Shown here piece after piece: positions 40,985-50,759 of a stretch of DNA of 64,000 nucleotides. This stretch comes from Halorientalis regularis (lineage in GTDB: Archaea > Halobacteriota > Halobacteria > Halobacteriales > Haloarculaceae): positions 124,001-188,000 of the forward strand of contig NZ_JALJCL010000006.1 of assembly GCF_023698535.1 (NCBI RefSeq). The letters run 5' to 3'. Under the pieces are notes generated by a model, which was not told the origin of the DNA, ran no database searches, and was given only the letters and a program-made list of their open reading frames with translations. The position numbers were made by a program, and so were the translations under genes. The number at the start of each line of letters is the position of its first letter. Positions within the stretch are counted from its first letter, which is position 1.

Positions 40985-42322
40985 ATGTCGAGAGAGTACC
41001 TCAAGGAGGCCGGCGACGCGTCGCTCGAGATCCCGCGTGACGTGACCGAATCGGTGCGGGACATCGTCGACTCCGTCCGCGAGGACGGCGACGAGGGTCT
41101 GCGGGAGCTCACACGGACGTTCGACGACGTCGAGCGCGAGGAGTTGCGGGTCAGCGAGGCGGAAATCGACGCGGCCGCCGGGGAGCTCAGCGAGGCCGAG
41201 CGGCGCACGATCGACAACACCATCGAGAACGTCCAGGAGTTCCACGAGGAACAGCGGTCGAACCTGGACGGGTTCGAGCGGGAGGTCGCCGACGGCGTGA
41301 TCCTCGGGACGCGGCTGGTGCCGATCGAGCGCGCGGGCGTGTACGTCCCCGGCGGGCGGAAGCCGCTGGTGGCCGCCCCGGCCATGACCATCGTCCCGGC
41401 GGTCATCGCGGGCGTCGGCGAGGTCGTCGCCTGTGCACCCCCGCAGAGCGACGGGTCGGTCCAGCCCGCACAGCTGTACGCCATGGATCGGGCTGGGGCC
41501 GACGAGATCTACGTCGCCGGCGGCGCGCAGGCCATCGCCGCGATGGCCTACGGGACCGAGACGATCCCGAGCGTCGACAAGGTGACCGGGCCGGGCAACG
41601 TCTACGTCATCGAGGCGAAGCGGCAGGTGTACGGGCACGTCGGCATCGACTTCCTCGCCGGCCCGACGGAGGTACTGATCGTCGCCGACGAGAGCGCCGA
41701 CCCCGAGATGGTGGCGACCGACCTGCTGGCCCAGGCCGAACACGACCCGCGCTCGCGAGCGGCGCTGGTCGCCACCGACCGCGGGATCGCCGAGGCCGCC
41801 GTCGAGGAGCTTCACGAACAGTTGCCGAGCCTACGGACCGAGGACATCGCCGAGGAGTCCTGGGAAGACAACGGCGAGGTGGTCGTCGTGGACGACCGCG
41901 AGGAGGCCGCCGCGGTCGCGAACGACTGGGCACCCGAACACCTCCAGGTCATGACCGACGACCCTCGGGACCTCGTGGACGACCTCCGCAACTACGGGTC
42001 GCTGTTCCTGGGGCACCACGCCCCGGTCGTGTTCGGCGACAAGGCGGTCGGGACCAACCACACGCTCCCGACGCTGGAGGTCTCGCGGTACAGCGGCGGG
42101 ATCAACGTCACGACGTACCTGAAGGTGCTGACCCATCAGGAACTCACCGCCGAGGGGGCGGACGCCATCGCGCCGTGGGCGGCCAAGATCTGCGAACTGG
42201 AGGGGACCCACGCCCATCAGATCTCCGCGGAGAAGCGGATCACGTCCGACGACGGCCGACAGCTGGCCCGGGACCTCGAACTGGAGTCCAGTGGCGGGGT
42301 CGATCTCTCGGAGGGCGAGTGA
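40985..42322 (+). CDS. hisD: Histidinol dehydrogenase
   Basis: This 445-residue enzyme carries out the last two steps of histidine synthesis (histidinol to histidine with NAD). Motifs include RAGVYVPGGRKPL, VTGPGNVYVIEAKRQVYG, the zinc/catalytic region AEHDPRSRAALV and TNHTLPTLEVSRYSGG, and GTHAHQISAEKR near the end. ATG 40985 is about 28 nt after a TATA-like CCTTTTGTA. It overlaps the next gene by one base (stop TGA shares its A with the ATG), so they are co-transcribed. No other his genes are here, typical of scattered his genes in haloarchaea. Confidence 0.95.
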   Translation: MSREYLKEAGDASLEIPRDVTESVRDIVDSVREDGDEGLRELTRTFDDVEREELRVSEAEIDAAAGELSEAERRTIDNTIENVQEFHEEQRSNLDGFEREVADGVILGTRLVPIERAGVYVPGGRKPLVAAPAMTIVPAVIAGVGEVVACAPPQSDGSVQPAQLYAMDRAGADEIYVAGGAQAIAAMAYGTETIPSVDKVTGPGNVYVIEAKRQVYGHVGIDFLAGPTEVLIVADESADPEMVATDLLAQAEHDPRSRAALVATDRGIAEAAVEELHEQLPSLRTEDIAEESWEDNGEVVVVDDREEAAAVANDWAPEHLQVMTDDPRDLVDDLRNYGSLFLGHHAPVVFGDKAVGTNHTLPTLEVSRYSGGINVTTYLKVLTHQELTAEGADAIAPWAAKICELEGTHAHQISAEKRITSDDGRQLARDLELESSGGVDLSEGE

Positions 42323-43095
42323 TGCTGTCGGGGACGACGGCGTTCGTCACCGGCGCGAGCCAGGGCATCGGCCGGACTATCGCGGTCGAACTCGCCGACG
42401 AGGGGGCGAACGTGGCGCTGGCCGCGCGGAGCGACGGCATCCACGAGACGGCCGCCGAGATCGGCGACGACGAGCGGACCCTCCCGGTCGAGACGGACGT
42501 GACCGACGAGGAGTCGGTCGCCGCGGCGATCGAGGCGACCGTCGACGAGTTCGGCGGGCTCGACTGTCTGGTGAACAACGCGGGGATCGCCGGGCCGACC
42601 GCGCCGGTCGAGGAGGTCGACGTCGAGGGGTTCGAGCGGACGATGGACGTCAACGTCACCGGCGCGTTCCGGTGTGTCAAGCACGCAGCCCCGCACCTCC
42701 GGGCGAGCGACCGCGGGAGCGTGGTCACCATCTCGTCGATCAGCGGCAAGCGACCGCTGGAGAACCGGACGCCCTATGCGGCCTCGAAGATGGCCGTCAT
42801 CGGGCTCACGCGGACGCTGGCCTTCGAGCTGGGCGAGGACGACGTGACCGTGAACGCGGTCTGTCCGGGCGCGACCCGCGGCCCGCGAATCGACGACGTA
42901 ATCGAGGCCCAGGCCGACCAGCGGGACCTCTCCTACGAGGAGGCCAAACGCGAGGTCTTCACCGACGACACCGCCCTGGGGCGACTCACCGAACCCGAGG
43001 ACGTGGCGCGGACGGTGGTCTATCTCGCGAGCGAAGACGCCCGCAACGTGACGGCGCAGGACGTGAACGTCGACGCCGGGACGGTCTGGTACTGA
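42322..43095 (+). CDS. Short-chain dehydrogenase/reductase
   Basis: This 257-residue classical SDR has the cofactor motif TGASQGIG, NNAG, the catalytic Ser in TISSISG and the Tyr-Lys pair in YAASK, then NAVCPGATRGPRI. ARSD after the second strand suggests NADP rather than NAD, but that is weak. The substrate is unknown; FabG-like 3-ketoacyl reductases look like this. It is fused in transcription to hisD by a one-base overlap. Confidence 0.88.
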   Translation: MLSGTTAFVTGASQGIGRTIAVELADEGANVALAARSDGIHETAAEIGDDERTLPVETDVTDEESVAAAIEATVDEFGGLDCLVNNAGIAGPTAPVEEVDVEGFERTMDVNVTGAFRCVKHAAPHLRASDRGSVVTISSISGKRPLENRTPYAASKMAVIGLTRTLAFELGEDDVTVNAVCPGATRGPRIDDVIEAQADQRDLSYEEAKREVFTDDTALGRLTEPEDVARTVVYLASEDARNVTAQDVNVDAGTVWY

Positions 43096-43278
43096 ACGGG
43101 GAGTGCGGTCGGCGGGGCGGTGCGGTGAGGTACGGAGCGGGGCAGGCAGGCATCCGCCGCGCTTCGCGCGGCGGTTCACTCGACGCGAGGCGAAGCCGAG
43201 CGTCGAGAGAGTTTTTCCCCAAGTTTTTGGAGCGGGGGGTTCGCCGGAGGCGAATCCCCCCGCTGTAAAAAGTGGGGG
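43096..43278. other. Convergent spacer with long hairpins, element A
   Basis: The spacer holds a perfect 9-bp hairpin at 43154-43174 (CCGCCGCGC / GCGCGGCGG), a second dyad around 43181-43205, then GTTTTTCCCCAAGTTTTTGG at about 43210-43229 and the 14-bp hairpin described as a terminator. The last part is shared with a second copy 900 bp away (element B), see the terminator entries. Confidence 0.55.
43232..43271 (-). terminator. T5 tract plus 14-bp hairpin after first phoU
   Basis: On the minus strand the phoU stop is followed by TTTTT (43267-43271), then a hairpin with arms at 43232-43245 and 43249-43263 (one bulged base). Archaeal polymerase stops mainly at T tracts, so termination is likely here; the hairpin may stabilise the 3' end. 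Confidence 0.6.
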
Positions 43279-43965
43279 TTAGTAGATCAGGTCGTCGTCG
43301 TTCTCGACCATGTACAGCGTGCGGGCGGCGATGTTGACGGCGTGGTCGCCGACGCGTTCGAGGTCCCGGATGGTCAGCAGGAGTCGCGAGACCTCGGTCA
43401 TGAACGTCTCGATGTCGTCCTCGTCGATGCCCTCGCGTTCGTCGAGTTCGGTCTCGATGAGGTCGCGGACGACGGTCTCGGAGGCGGCCTCGCAGTGGGC
43501 GTCGATGTCGTCGTCGCGCTCGGCGATCTCGAAGCAGTCCTCGGGATCCTGTGCGGCGTAGGCGGCCATAGCGTCCTCGACCATGTCCAGCGTCTCGTCG
43601 CCGATGGACTGGATGTCCACGTCGGGGAACACGTCGCGTTCGGCCTCCAGCGCGTACTCCCCGAGGTTCGTGGCGAGGTCGCCGATCCGTTCGAGGTCGG
43701 TGATGATCTTGAAGGAGGCGGCGATGAATCTGAGGTCGCCGGCGACCGGCTGTTGCAGGGCGAACAGGTCGATACAGTCCTGTTCCAGATCGAGATAGAG
43801 TTCGTTGACCTCGTGGTCGCCCTCGATGACCTCGCGAGCGAGGTCCTCGTCTTTCCGTTCCAGCGCATCGAGTCCCATCCGGAACCGTTCGAGGACGACT
43901 TCGCTCATGTAGAGCACGTCGTCTTCCAGCTCTTCGAGTTGTTCCTGATAGTCTTTCCGTGGCAT
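43279..43965 (-). CDS. phoU: Phosphate uptake regulator PhoU
   Basis: This 228-residue protein is two three-helix PhoU repeats (about residues 8-110 and 120-220). Metal-cluster motifs are ITDLERIGDLATN and IRDLERVGDHAVN. PhoU binds the Pst transporter and restrains uptake when phosphate is high. It is the last gene of pstC-pstA-pstB-phoU-phoU, separated from the preceding paralogue by 217 nt with its own terminator-like element, so it may have its own promoter. ATG 43965 is chosen; the longer frame would run through the element. Confidence 0.92.
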   Translation of the reverse strand: MPRKDYQEQLEELEDDVLYMSEVVLERFRMGLDALERKDEDLAREVIEGDHEVNELYLDLEQDCIDLFALQQPVAGDLRFIAASFKIITDLERIGDLATNLGEYALEAERDVFPDVDIQSIGDETLDMVEDAMAAYAAQDPEDCFEIAERDDDIDAHCEAASETVVRDLIETELDEREGIDEDDIETFMTEVSRLLLTIRDLERVGDHAVNIAARTLYMVENDDDLIY

Positions 43966-44182
43966 GTTGCCCCCGTGACAGCCTGCACAAAAGTGCCTTT
44001 CGTTCGGTCTATATACTCTCAATAGCCGACAATAGGACAGATTGGCCACGGGAGGTTGCCGGAAACACCGGTCGTGGTCGGAGAGCAGCATCCACGCGAA
44101 CGGAGTGAGCGCCGAGCGGTTTTCCCCACGTTTTTGGAAGAGGGGGTGCGCAGAGCGCACCCCCTGTTGTAAAAAGTGGGAG
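43966..44182. other. Spacer between the two phoU genes, element B
   Basis: From left to right it holds a probable promoter for the 43965 start (AT-rich TATATACTCTCAATAG at about 44010-44025), a GC segment, GGTTTTCCCCACGTTTTTGG at about 44118-44137 and the 10-bp hairpin and T5 run listed as terminator. Element B resembles element A at 43210-43271 in order and sequence. Confidence 0.5.
44142..44175 (-). terminator. T5 tract plus perfect 10-bp hairpin after second phoU
   Basis: On the minus strand TTTTT (44171-44175) follows the phoU stop, then a perfect hairpin GGGGGTGCGC / GCGCACCCCC at 44142-44164 with a 3-nt loop. It has the same layout as the element after the other phoU. Confidence 0.6.
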
Positions 44183-44851
44183 CTAGTAGATCAGGGCGTC
44201 GTCGTTCTCGGCCATGTACAGCGTGCGGGCGGCGATGTTGACGGCGTGGTCGCCGATGCGTTCGATATCGCGGATCGTCAGGAGGACACGGGTGACATCG
44301 GTGAGCAGCGGTTCCAATTCGTCGGCATCGGGGTCGCGCTCGACCAGGTGACGGATCACTTGCTGAGCGACCCGCTCACAGCGGCCGTCGAGATCGTCGT
44401 CACTGTCAGCTATCGCCCGACATCGTGTCGAATCGCCTTTCTCGTAGGCGGTCAGCGCGTCGTCGAGCATGCCGACGGCGGTCGTACCGAGATCGATGAG
44501 GCCGAGATCGGGGAACGTCTCGTCCTCGGCAGCGACGACGTACGCCGCGAGGTTCGCGGCGAGATCGGCGATCCGTTCGAGGTCGGTGAGAATCTTGAAC
44601 GAGGCCGCGACGAATCGGAGGTCGCCCGCAACCGGCTGCTGGAGCGCGAAGAGGTCGATACAGTCCTGTTCGAGGTCGAGATACCGCTCGTTGATCTCGG
44701 AGTCTGCGTCGGCGATCCGGGCGGCGACGGACACGTCGTGGCTGTCGAGGGCAGTGATGGCTTTCCGAAGCCGAGTCGATACCACATCGCCGAGCCGGAC
44801 GACGTCGTCCCGGAGCGCATCGAGTTCGCGCTGAAACTCGTCTCGGGCCAT
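44183..44851 (-). CDS. phoU: Phosphate uptake regulator PhoU, paralogue
   Basis: This 222-residue PhoU paralogue has the metal-cluster motifs LTDLERIADLAAN and IRDIERIGDHAVN. In the first, the usual Gly is Ala. It starts 3 nt after pstB and is clearly in its operon. The last 25 codons are nearly identical in DNA to those of the other phoU, while the N-terminal part has diverged. It likely regulates the PstSCAB transporter or senses phosphate state. Confidence 0.92.
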   Translation of the reverse strand: MARDEFQRELDALRDDVVRLGDVVSTRLRKAITALDSHDVSVAARIADADSEINERYLDLEQDCIDLFALQQPVAGDLRFVAASFKILTDLERIADLAANLAAYVVAAEDETFPDLGLIDLGTTAVGMLDDALTAYEKGDSTRCRAIADSDDDLDGRCERVAQQVIRHLVERDPDADELEPLLTDVTRVLLTIRDIERIGDHAVNIAARTLYMAENDDALIY

Positions 44852-44854
44852 CCG

Positions 44855-45820
44855 TCACCCGAACTTGCCGGTGATGTAGTCCTCGACGCGCTGACTCTCG
44901 GGGTTCTCGAAGATCTTGTCGGTGTCGTCGTACTCGACGAGTTCCCCGCCAGTGAGGAAGACGGCGGTCTGATCGGAGATCCGCGCGGCCTGCTGCATGT
45001 TGTGGGTGACGATGACGACGGTGTAGTCCTCGGCCAGATCGGTGACCAGATCCTCGATCTTCGAGGTGGCGATGGGGTCCAGTGCCGAGGCTGGTTCGTC
45101 CATCAGGATGACTTCGGGGTCGACAGCCAGACAGCGGGCGATACAGAGACGCTGCTGTTGCCCACCCGAAAGGCCGAGCGCGTTGTCGTCGAGGCGGTCG
45201 TTGACCTCGTCCCAGAGCGCGGCCTGGCGCAGCGAGCGCTCGACGAGTTCGGCCTCCTTCTCGGAGTCGTCGCGGCCGAACAACCGCGCCAACAGTCCCT
45301 TGTTGATCTCGCCGTGTTTGCGCGGCCCGTAGGAGATGTTGTCACGGATGGACTTGGGGAAGGGATTGGGGGACTGGAACACCATGCCGATACGCTTGCG
45401 GAGTTCCACGAGGTTCGTGTTGGGGTCGTAAATCTCCATCCCATCGAGTTCGACCGAGCCATCGATGCGAGCGGCCTTGATCCGGTCGTTCATGCGGTTG
45501 AGACACCGGAGATAGGTGGACTTCCCACAGCCCGAGGGGCCGATGAGCGCGGTGACGCTCTCCTCGGGTATCTCCATCGAGACGTCTTTCAGCGCGTGAT
45601 CGTCGCCGTACCAGACGTTCAGGTCTTCGACGGAGAGTTTCGCGGGGCTGTCGAACCGATAGTCGGTCCACTCGTCGCGGATTTGCTCTTCGCTCTCGCC
45701 GGCCGTCGTGGTGGTCGAGGTCTCGACCCCGGTGGTGGCACCCAGTTGGCTGTCGGTACTCGTGTCGGTGCTGACGTTCGTGTCTGTATCCGTGTCCGTG
45801 TCGCCGATCTGATTATTCAT
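44855..45820 (-). CDS. pstB: Phosphate ABC transporter ATP-binding protein PstB
   Basis: The 321-residue protein is an ABC ATPase: Walker [11 protein letters not shown] loop [12 protein letters not shown], signature [11 protein letters not shown], Walker [10 protein letters not shown] and switch His in VTHNM. It powers phosphate import through PstCA. The first 50 residues are a Thr/Asp/Gln-rich linker ([16 protein letters not shown]) absent from most PstB proteins. ATG 45820 overlaps the end of pstA by 8 nt. Residues 170-190 contain an insertion ([20 protein letters not shown]) typical of haloarchaeal PstB. Confidence 0.94.
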   Translation of the reverse strand: MNNQIGDTDTDTDTNVSTDTSTDSQLGATTGVETSTTTTAGESEEQIRDEWTDYRFDSPAKLSVEDLNVWYGDDHALKDVSMEIPEESVTALIGPSGCGKSTYLRCLNRMNDRIKAARIDGSVELDGMEIYDPNTNLVELRKRIGMVFQSPNPFPKSIRDNISYGPRKHGEINKGLLARLFGRDDSEKEAELVERSLRQAALWDEVNDRLDDNALGLSGGQQQRLCIARCLAVDPEVILMDEPASALDPIATSKIEDLVTDLAEDYTVVIVTHNMQQAARISDQTAVFLTGGELVEYDDTDKIFENPESQRVEDYITGKFG

Positions 45821-48482
45821 AGTTGATCTTCCTCCTGAAGTAGGTCCGCGCAATGATCCCGACGGCGTAGAACGACAGGACGACCACGAGCAGCATGAAC
45901 GCGGTGGCCCAGCCCTTCGACGTCGAACCGCTGACGCCGGCGGTGATGATACCCCACACCTGAGTCGGGAGCGCCGCGGAACTGTTGAGCAACGCCTCGT
46001 TCGTAATAAACGGCGGTGAGGTGGTGAACGCGAATCCGCCGAGTACGTCGATAGCGTTCGTCGCGTTGATCTCCGATCCGAGCACAAGGATGAGCGGTGC
46101 GGTTTCGCCAGCGATGCGGCCGACACCGAGGATGACCCCGGTCACGACGCCGGGCATCGCTGCGGGGATCACGACGCTCCTGATCGTCGTCCACCGGTCG
46201 ACGCCCAGTGCGGCGCTGGCGTCACGGTACTCGTCGGGGACCGACTTGATGGCTTCGCGACTCGTGATGACCACGAGCGGGAGCAGCATGAACGCGAGTG
46301 TCAACTGGGCGGCCAGCAACGACAGGCTGTTACCGAGTCGTGGGATCAAAAACGCCGCACCGAACAGCCCGAACACGATACTGGGTGTGCTCCAGAGCGC
46401 GTTAGTCGCCGTCTCGACCACTTCGGTGAATCGCCCCTGTTCCGCGTATTCGGTGAGGAACACCGCCGCCCCGAGACCGAGCGGGACCGCGAACAGCGAT
46501 GCTCCGATCACGATCCAGATCGTCCCGACGATGGCCGGGTAGATTCCGCCGGGTGCCTGTCCGAGCGGAATCGCTCCCTGAAGCACGGTCGGCCAGGAGA
46601 GCGATCCGTGAATCGCGACTTCGACCGGTCCGACGGCGAAGGCCGTTTCGCTCGTGGCCGCGACGTGGAGGCCAATCAGGGTGACGAACCCGGCCGCAGC
46701 CGTGAGCGCGAGTGTCACCTCTTCGCCCAGCACCCGGTGTCTGAGCGTGTCGTCCGTCGACCGGCGTGCCCGTGCGGCGAACGCGGCGAGACAGATCGAC
46801 ACGAGTGCCGCGAGCAGCGCGACTGTCGGCACCGGCGCGAGAGGGCCGAGTTGCGGGTTCGAGACGGCCGTCCACTCGAGGACGATGACCGCGAACAGCA
46901 GGGCAACGCCGCTGAAGAGCCCGACGTTGAGTAGCTGTGCGTTCTCGTGTGCGCGCTCGGCGAGGCTCCCCTCGCCGGTCAGCAGGGCACCCAGGGGAGC
47001 GAGTACGAGCGCGGCGACCACGATTGCACCGAGCGTCGCCAGGCCGAGTCCAACCGTGGGACCGATCGGGATACCACCAGGGGCCGGTCCGATACCCACG
47101 AACACCAGGCTCAAAAGGACCAGCAGGCCGATTACGGCTGGCACGGCCTGGCGCACGGGGGAGAGTCGTTCGTACTCGATGCCAACGTCCCGGAGGCTCC
47201 CGTACCGGCGAAGGAAGTACGTGAACAGGAGCGTGCCGGAGACGATCACGAGCAGATTCCCGACGGCCAGCGACGGGGTCACCCGGAACGCCGTGTCGAG
47301 CATGACAGTGCTCCTGTCGACGAGGATCGCGTACTGGTACGGAATCTCGAACGGCGTGCCGGTGACGATGATACCAAGCAGCATCGCAGCGAACGATCCG
47401 ACGGCCGCGAGTGGGAGGACCCGGAAGAACTGACGGGCAGCCGAGTGCCACTCGTCGGTCCCTGCAGGGGCTCTGGCACGTTGGACCGTCAGGACCAGAA
47501 GCGGAGCCAGTACGACGAGCAGCGAGAGGGCACCGATGGAGAAGTCGTGAAACGCCCAGCCGATCCCTTTGACCGCGACGAAGACCACGATCGCGGCCAT
47601 GATCGCGACCATCAGGAACGCGTTGAGGTTGATCACGAAGAAGGCACCGTACTGGCGGCCCCTGGCACCGAAGTCGGCGCGACACTTCGCCGCCGACCAA
47701 CTCGATAGCAACGACCCGAACAACACGAACACCGGAATGACAGAGCCACCGGTGAACCCACCACTGAGATTCTCCGGGGTCCACTGCCAGCCGACGCCGA
47801 TGACCGCCGTCGCGATGGTCGCACCGAGGATACCGATGATCAGCGCCGGCGGGACCGTCGACCCGATATCTTCGCGAGGGGAGACCGTCAGCACGACGAA
47901 GCCGACACCGAACAGGAGACCGCCGAGCGCCCACAGCGGGACGCCCGCAATGACCCCGGGCACACCAGGGAAGGAGGCGACGATAACGGCACCGATAGCT
48001 GCACCGAGCAGACCGAACACGATACCCGCGAGCAGGCCCGCGCTCATGCTCGGGTCCGTCTCGACGAATCCGAACCGTGAACCAGCCCCAGCCGCGACGA
48101 GGAGTCCGGCCTCGACGATCATGACCAGACCGAGCATCGTCGCCAGCGAGACCGGCAGTGCGGCGGCCGCCACGGCCAGGCCGACCAGGCTCACGAGCAG
48201 GCCGAGCGCGACGCCCCGAACCCGCTGTGACGTGATAGGGACGACGTTCGTGTAGGAGAACACGGCGACGATCCCGACGCCGCCGGCGACGACGCCCAGA
48301 AGGATACCGAAGAAGGTCACCAACTCCATCCCGGTGGCCGCCAGCGAGACGCCGTCGGCGAACGTGATCATCCCGACGACGAAAGTGGTGATACTGAGGG
48401 CGATTCCGACGTCCATCGCCCGGTCGTAGAGGTTCGACTCCGCGCTGACGAGTTCGTTCTCGTGTGCGTACCCTTCGCTCAT
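45813..48482 (-). CDS. pstA: Phosphate ABC transporter permease PstA, N-terminally extended
   Basis: The last 290 residues are a normal Pst[13 protein letters not shown], the cytoplasmic ATPase-coupling loop [19 protein letters not shown] and [12 protein letters not shown]. In front of it are nearly 600 residues with more than ten hydrophobic segments and no known domain that I recognise. A standard PstA is about 280-550 residues, so 889 is very long. It forms the membrane channel with PstC. It overlaps pstC (4 nt) and pstB (8 nt), consistent with translational coupling. Confidence 0.9.
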   Translation of the reverse strand: MSEGYAHENELVSAESNLYDRAMDVGIALSITTFVVGMITFADGVSLAATGMELVTFFGILLGVVAGGVGIVAVFSYTNVVPITSQRVRGVALGLLVSLVGLAVAAAALPVSLATMLGLVMIVEAGLLVAAGAGSRFGFVETDPSMSAGLLAGIVFGLLGAAIGAVIVASFPGVPGVIAGVPLWALGGLLFGVGFVVLTVSPREDIGSTVPPALIIGILGATIATAVIGVGWQWTPENLSGGFTGGSVIPVFVLFGSLLSSWSAAKCRADFGARGRQYGAFFVINLNAFLMVAIMAAIVVFVAVKGIGWAFHDFSIGALSLLVVLAPLLVLTVQRARAPAGTDEWHSAARQFFRVLPLAAVGSFAAMLLGIIVTGTPFEIPYQYAILVDRSTVMLDTAFRVTPSLAVGNLLVIVSGTLLFTYFLRRYGSLRDVGIEYERLSPVRQAVPAVIGLLVLLSLVFVGIGPAPGGIPIGPTVGLGLATLGAIVVAALVLAPLGALLTGEGSLAERAHENAQLLNVGLFSGVALLFAVIVLEWTAVSNPQLGPLAPVPTVALLAALVSICLAAFAARARRSTDDTLRHRVLGEEVTLALTAAAGFVTLIGLHVAATSETAFAVGPVEVAIHGSLSWPTVLQGAIPLGQAPGGIYPAIVGTIWIVIGASLFAVPLGLGAAVFLTEYAEQGRFTEVVETATNALWSTPSIVFGLFGAAFLIPRLGNSLSLLAAQLTLAFMLLPLVVITSREAIKSVPDEYRDASAALGVDRWTTIRSVVIPAAMPGVVTGVILGVGRIAGETAPLILVLGSEINATNAIDVLGGFAFTTSPPFITNEALLNSSAALPTQVWGIITAGVSGSTSKGWATAFMLLVVVLSFYAVGIIARTYFRRKINYE

Positions 48483-49600
48483 TGTTGGCCCTGCAGTTTC
48501 CGGTTGATACGTCGTTCGACGTACTGTGAAATGACACTCATGCCGGCGACGATGACGAACAGCATGACGCCGGCGACGAACAGCACGTCCAGCGTACTCT
48601 CGGTGGCGCTCCCGTAGTTGTGCGCGATGGCGCTGGTCAGCGTCGAACTCGCGTCGAACATGTCGAACAGCGGCACCGTGGGCTGGACGACGGCACCCAA
48701 GATCGCCGCGACGGCCATCGTCTCGCCGATGGCTCGTCCCAGACCGAGGATGATCGCCGCCGAGATGCCCGACGAGGCCGCGGGCACGGAGATGCTCTTC
48801 ATGCTCTGCCAGCTCGTCGCGCCCATGGCAGCGGACCCGTCACGCATCGCGTCCGGGACGCTCGACAGGGCGTCTTCGGAGACGGAGACGACGGTCGGCA
48901 GTGCCATGATGCCGACGACCAGGCCGGCGATGAGGAAGCTGGCTCCGTCGTCGAGGAACGACTTCTGGATGAATCCGTTCAGTACTTTGAATCCGATAAA
49001 CCCGTACACGATAGAGGGGATACCGGCGAGGATCTCGACGCCCGGTTTGATCGCTTCCCGCAGTCGGTCGCTCGCGACCTCGGCGATGAACAGCGCACCG
49101 AGTACGCCCAGCGGCGCGGCGATGAGTCCCGCGATTGTAGTGACGATAACAGTCGCCCAGATGAGCGGTATCAGCGAGTAGACGCCCGCACGCGGGTTCC
49201 AGATCGTCTCGCCGGTCGGCAAGACGAAATCGAGCCAGAAGAACCACTGGGGCCCCGATTCCAGAATCGGGATGGTCAGAAGATCGATCCCATGGGCTGT
49301 AAAGGCGGGGAACGCACTGAAGAAGAGGTAGACAGTGATTAACGTCACCGTGAGGACTGTAAGGATCGTCGCGACCAGCGTCAGCAGTCGCGCGATCTCC
49401 GCCTGGTGGGTCCGCCACCCGAACGCGGTCACGACGACGAAGGCGGCGAGTACGGGGAGCGCGAACCCTGGCGCGAGGAAGATGCAGAGCAGCGACGCCA
49501 CCAGAGAGAGCACCGACAGCCCGACCGTCCGTAGCGCTCCCTCGGATGGGTCCTCACCGAGTATCGCGTCCTGTACCTCCGCCGTGACTGAGCTGAGCAT
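48479..49600 (-). CDS. pstC: Phosphate ABC transporter permease PstC
   Basis: The 373-residue protein has six to eight helices; GIPSIVYGFIGFKVLNGF and the coupling loop EDALSSVPDAMRDGSAAMGA with LGLGRAIGETMAVAAILG mark PstC. It pairs with PstA. The N-terminal 80 residues add two helices before the core. It follows pstS after 94 nt, which includes a T6 tract, and AT-rich DNA that may carry its own promoter. The start codon is ATG 49600. Confidence 0.93.
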   Translation of the reverse strand: MLSSVTAEVQDAILGEDPSEGALRTVGLSVLSLVASLLCIFLAPGFALPVLAAFVVVTAFGWRTHQAEIARLLTLVATILTVLTVTLITVYLFFSAFPAFTAHGIDLLTIPILESGPQWFFWLDFVLPTGETIWNPRAGVYSLIPLIWATVIVTTIAGLIAAPLGVLGALFIAEVASDRLREAIKPGVEILAGIPSIVYGFIGFKVLNGFIQKSFLDDGASFLIAGLVVGIMALPTVVSVSEDALSSVPDAMRDGSAAMGATSWQSMKSISVPAASSGISAAIILGLGRAIGETMAVAAILGAVVQPTVPLFDMFDASSTLTSAIAHNYGSATESTLDVLFVAGVMLFVIVAGMSVISQYVERRINRKLQGQQ

Positions 49601-49675
49601 TTAGGTTACCACCACGTATGCTGCTGTATGCTTTAGCTGTTTTCTAATTCTATCGATTCGGTGCAACCGGTCTCT

Positions 49676-49681
49676 AAAAAA
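49676..49681 (-). terminator. T6 tract after pstS
   Basis: Just after the pstS stop the minus strand reads TTTTTT, sufficient for archaeal termination. It would leave pstS as an abundant short transcript with some read-through into pstCAB. Confidence 0.55.
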
Positions 49682-49694
49682 CAGTCACGGGACC

Positions 49695-50759
49695 TCAGGA
49701 CTGCGACGGGAGCTTGTTCTTCTGTTCTTTCTGCCGGCGGGCCCCGAGCTTGAAGTAGTTGTTCGGGCCGACGAAGGTGTCCTGCCCGAAGTCGTGCAGA
49801 ACCATGTTGATGACCGCGGCTTCCTGCTTGGACGTGCCGTCCCACGTGTAGCAGTGCAGGTCACGCGAGAGTGGGTACTGTTTCGAGTCCAGGCCGTTCT
49901 GGTCGTCCTGGTACTTGTACGTCGTTCCTTCCCACTCCAGCGCGACGGGCGAGAGCCCGCCAGTGTCGACGAACGCGAGCGCGAGGTAGCTGATCGCGTT
50001 GTCGGCCTGCGCGACAGCCGAGGCGAGTTGCTGGTTCTGGCCGTAGCGGTTGGCGACCGTGGTGTTTGCCTTGGGATCGCCGAACACGTTGCTCACGAAG
50101 GAGGTGCGCGTCCCCGAGCCCTTGACGCGACCCAGCACCTGGACGTCTTTGTCCGGCAGGCTGCTGTCGATCTCCGACCACGTGCTGATGCGGCCCTTGT
50201 AGAGGTCCTTGAGCTGCTGGCCCGTGATCTTGCTGAGGCCAGCGTCGGCGATCTCCTGGGAGACGACCAGCGGCTGGCCGTCGACGCCGACCACGTGGTC
50301 GATGAACTTCTCGTAGGAGTCACGCTCCGGGAGCTCGTCCTCGACGTTCCCCGAGGAGTTCCCGATGTCGTACTGGCCGTTCTTGACCTTCTCGACGCCC
50401 GTCCCGGAGTGGGACAGGCCGACGGTGTAGGGGAACGGCGGCTGACCGCTGTCCGAGGGCTCGAAGCCGTAGAGGCCGGCCCAGTAATCGGCCAGGTTCT
50501 TGTCCGTGTCAATGTCGTAGTCGGCCGCGGGCCAGTACTCGGTGTCCGAGGCGGGTCGGTTACCCTGCCAGTAGGACGCCGCGGTGTTCATGATCGGGTA
50601 GACGGTCGAGGACCCACCCGAGGTCAGCGTCCCCGGACCGTCACTCCCACTGCCGTCGCCACCGCCGATACAACCGGCGAGGGCTGTCCCTGCGATCCCA
50701 GTTCCCGCTGCCGCCACGAACTTCCGGCGCGAAAGGCCAGAGTCTGATTCGTGCGTCAT
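49695..50759 (-). CDS. pstS: Phosphate-binding protein PstS, Tat lipoprotein
   Basis: The 354-residue protein starts with a Tat signal and lipobox (SRRKFVAAAGTGIAGTALAGC), so it is exported folded and anchored by lipid at Cys. The substrate-binding fold is typical: LTSGGSSTVYPIM, GNSSGNVEDE, KGSGTRTSFV and ISYLALAFVD. It captures phosphate for PstCA. ATG 50759 is about 27 nt from a TATA-like TATTTATTC (50782-50790). TTG 50765 is in frame but unnecessary. The C terminus is basic (ARRQKEQKNKLPSQS). Confidence 0.95.
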   Translation of the reverse strand: MTHESDSGLSRRKFVAAAGTGIAGTALAGCIGGGDGSGSDGPGTLTSGGSSTVYPIMNTAASYWQGNRPASDTEYWPAADYDIDTDKNLADYWAGLYGFEPSDSGQPPFPYTVGLSHSGTGVEKVKNGQYDIGNSSGNVEDELPERDSYEKFIDHVVGVDGQPLVVSQEIADAGLSKITGQQLKDLYKGRISTWSEIDSSLPDKDVQVLGRVKGSGTRTSFVSNVFGDPKANTTVANRYGQNQQLASAVAQADNAISYLALAFVDTGGLSPVALEWEGTTYKYQDDQNGLDSKQYPLSRDLHCYTWDGTSKQEAAVINMVLHDFGQDTFVGPNNYFKLGARRQKEQKNKLPSQS

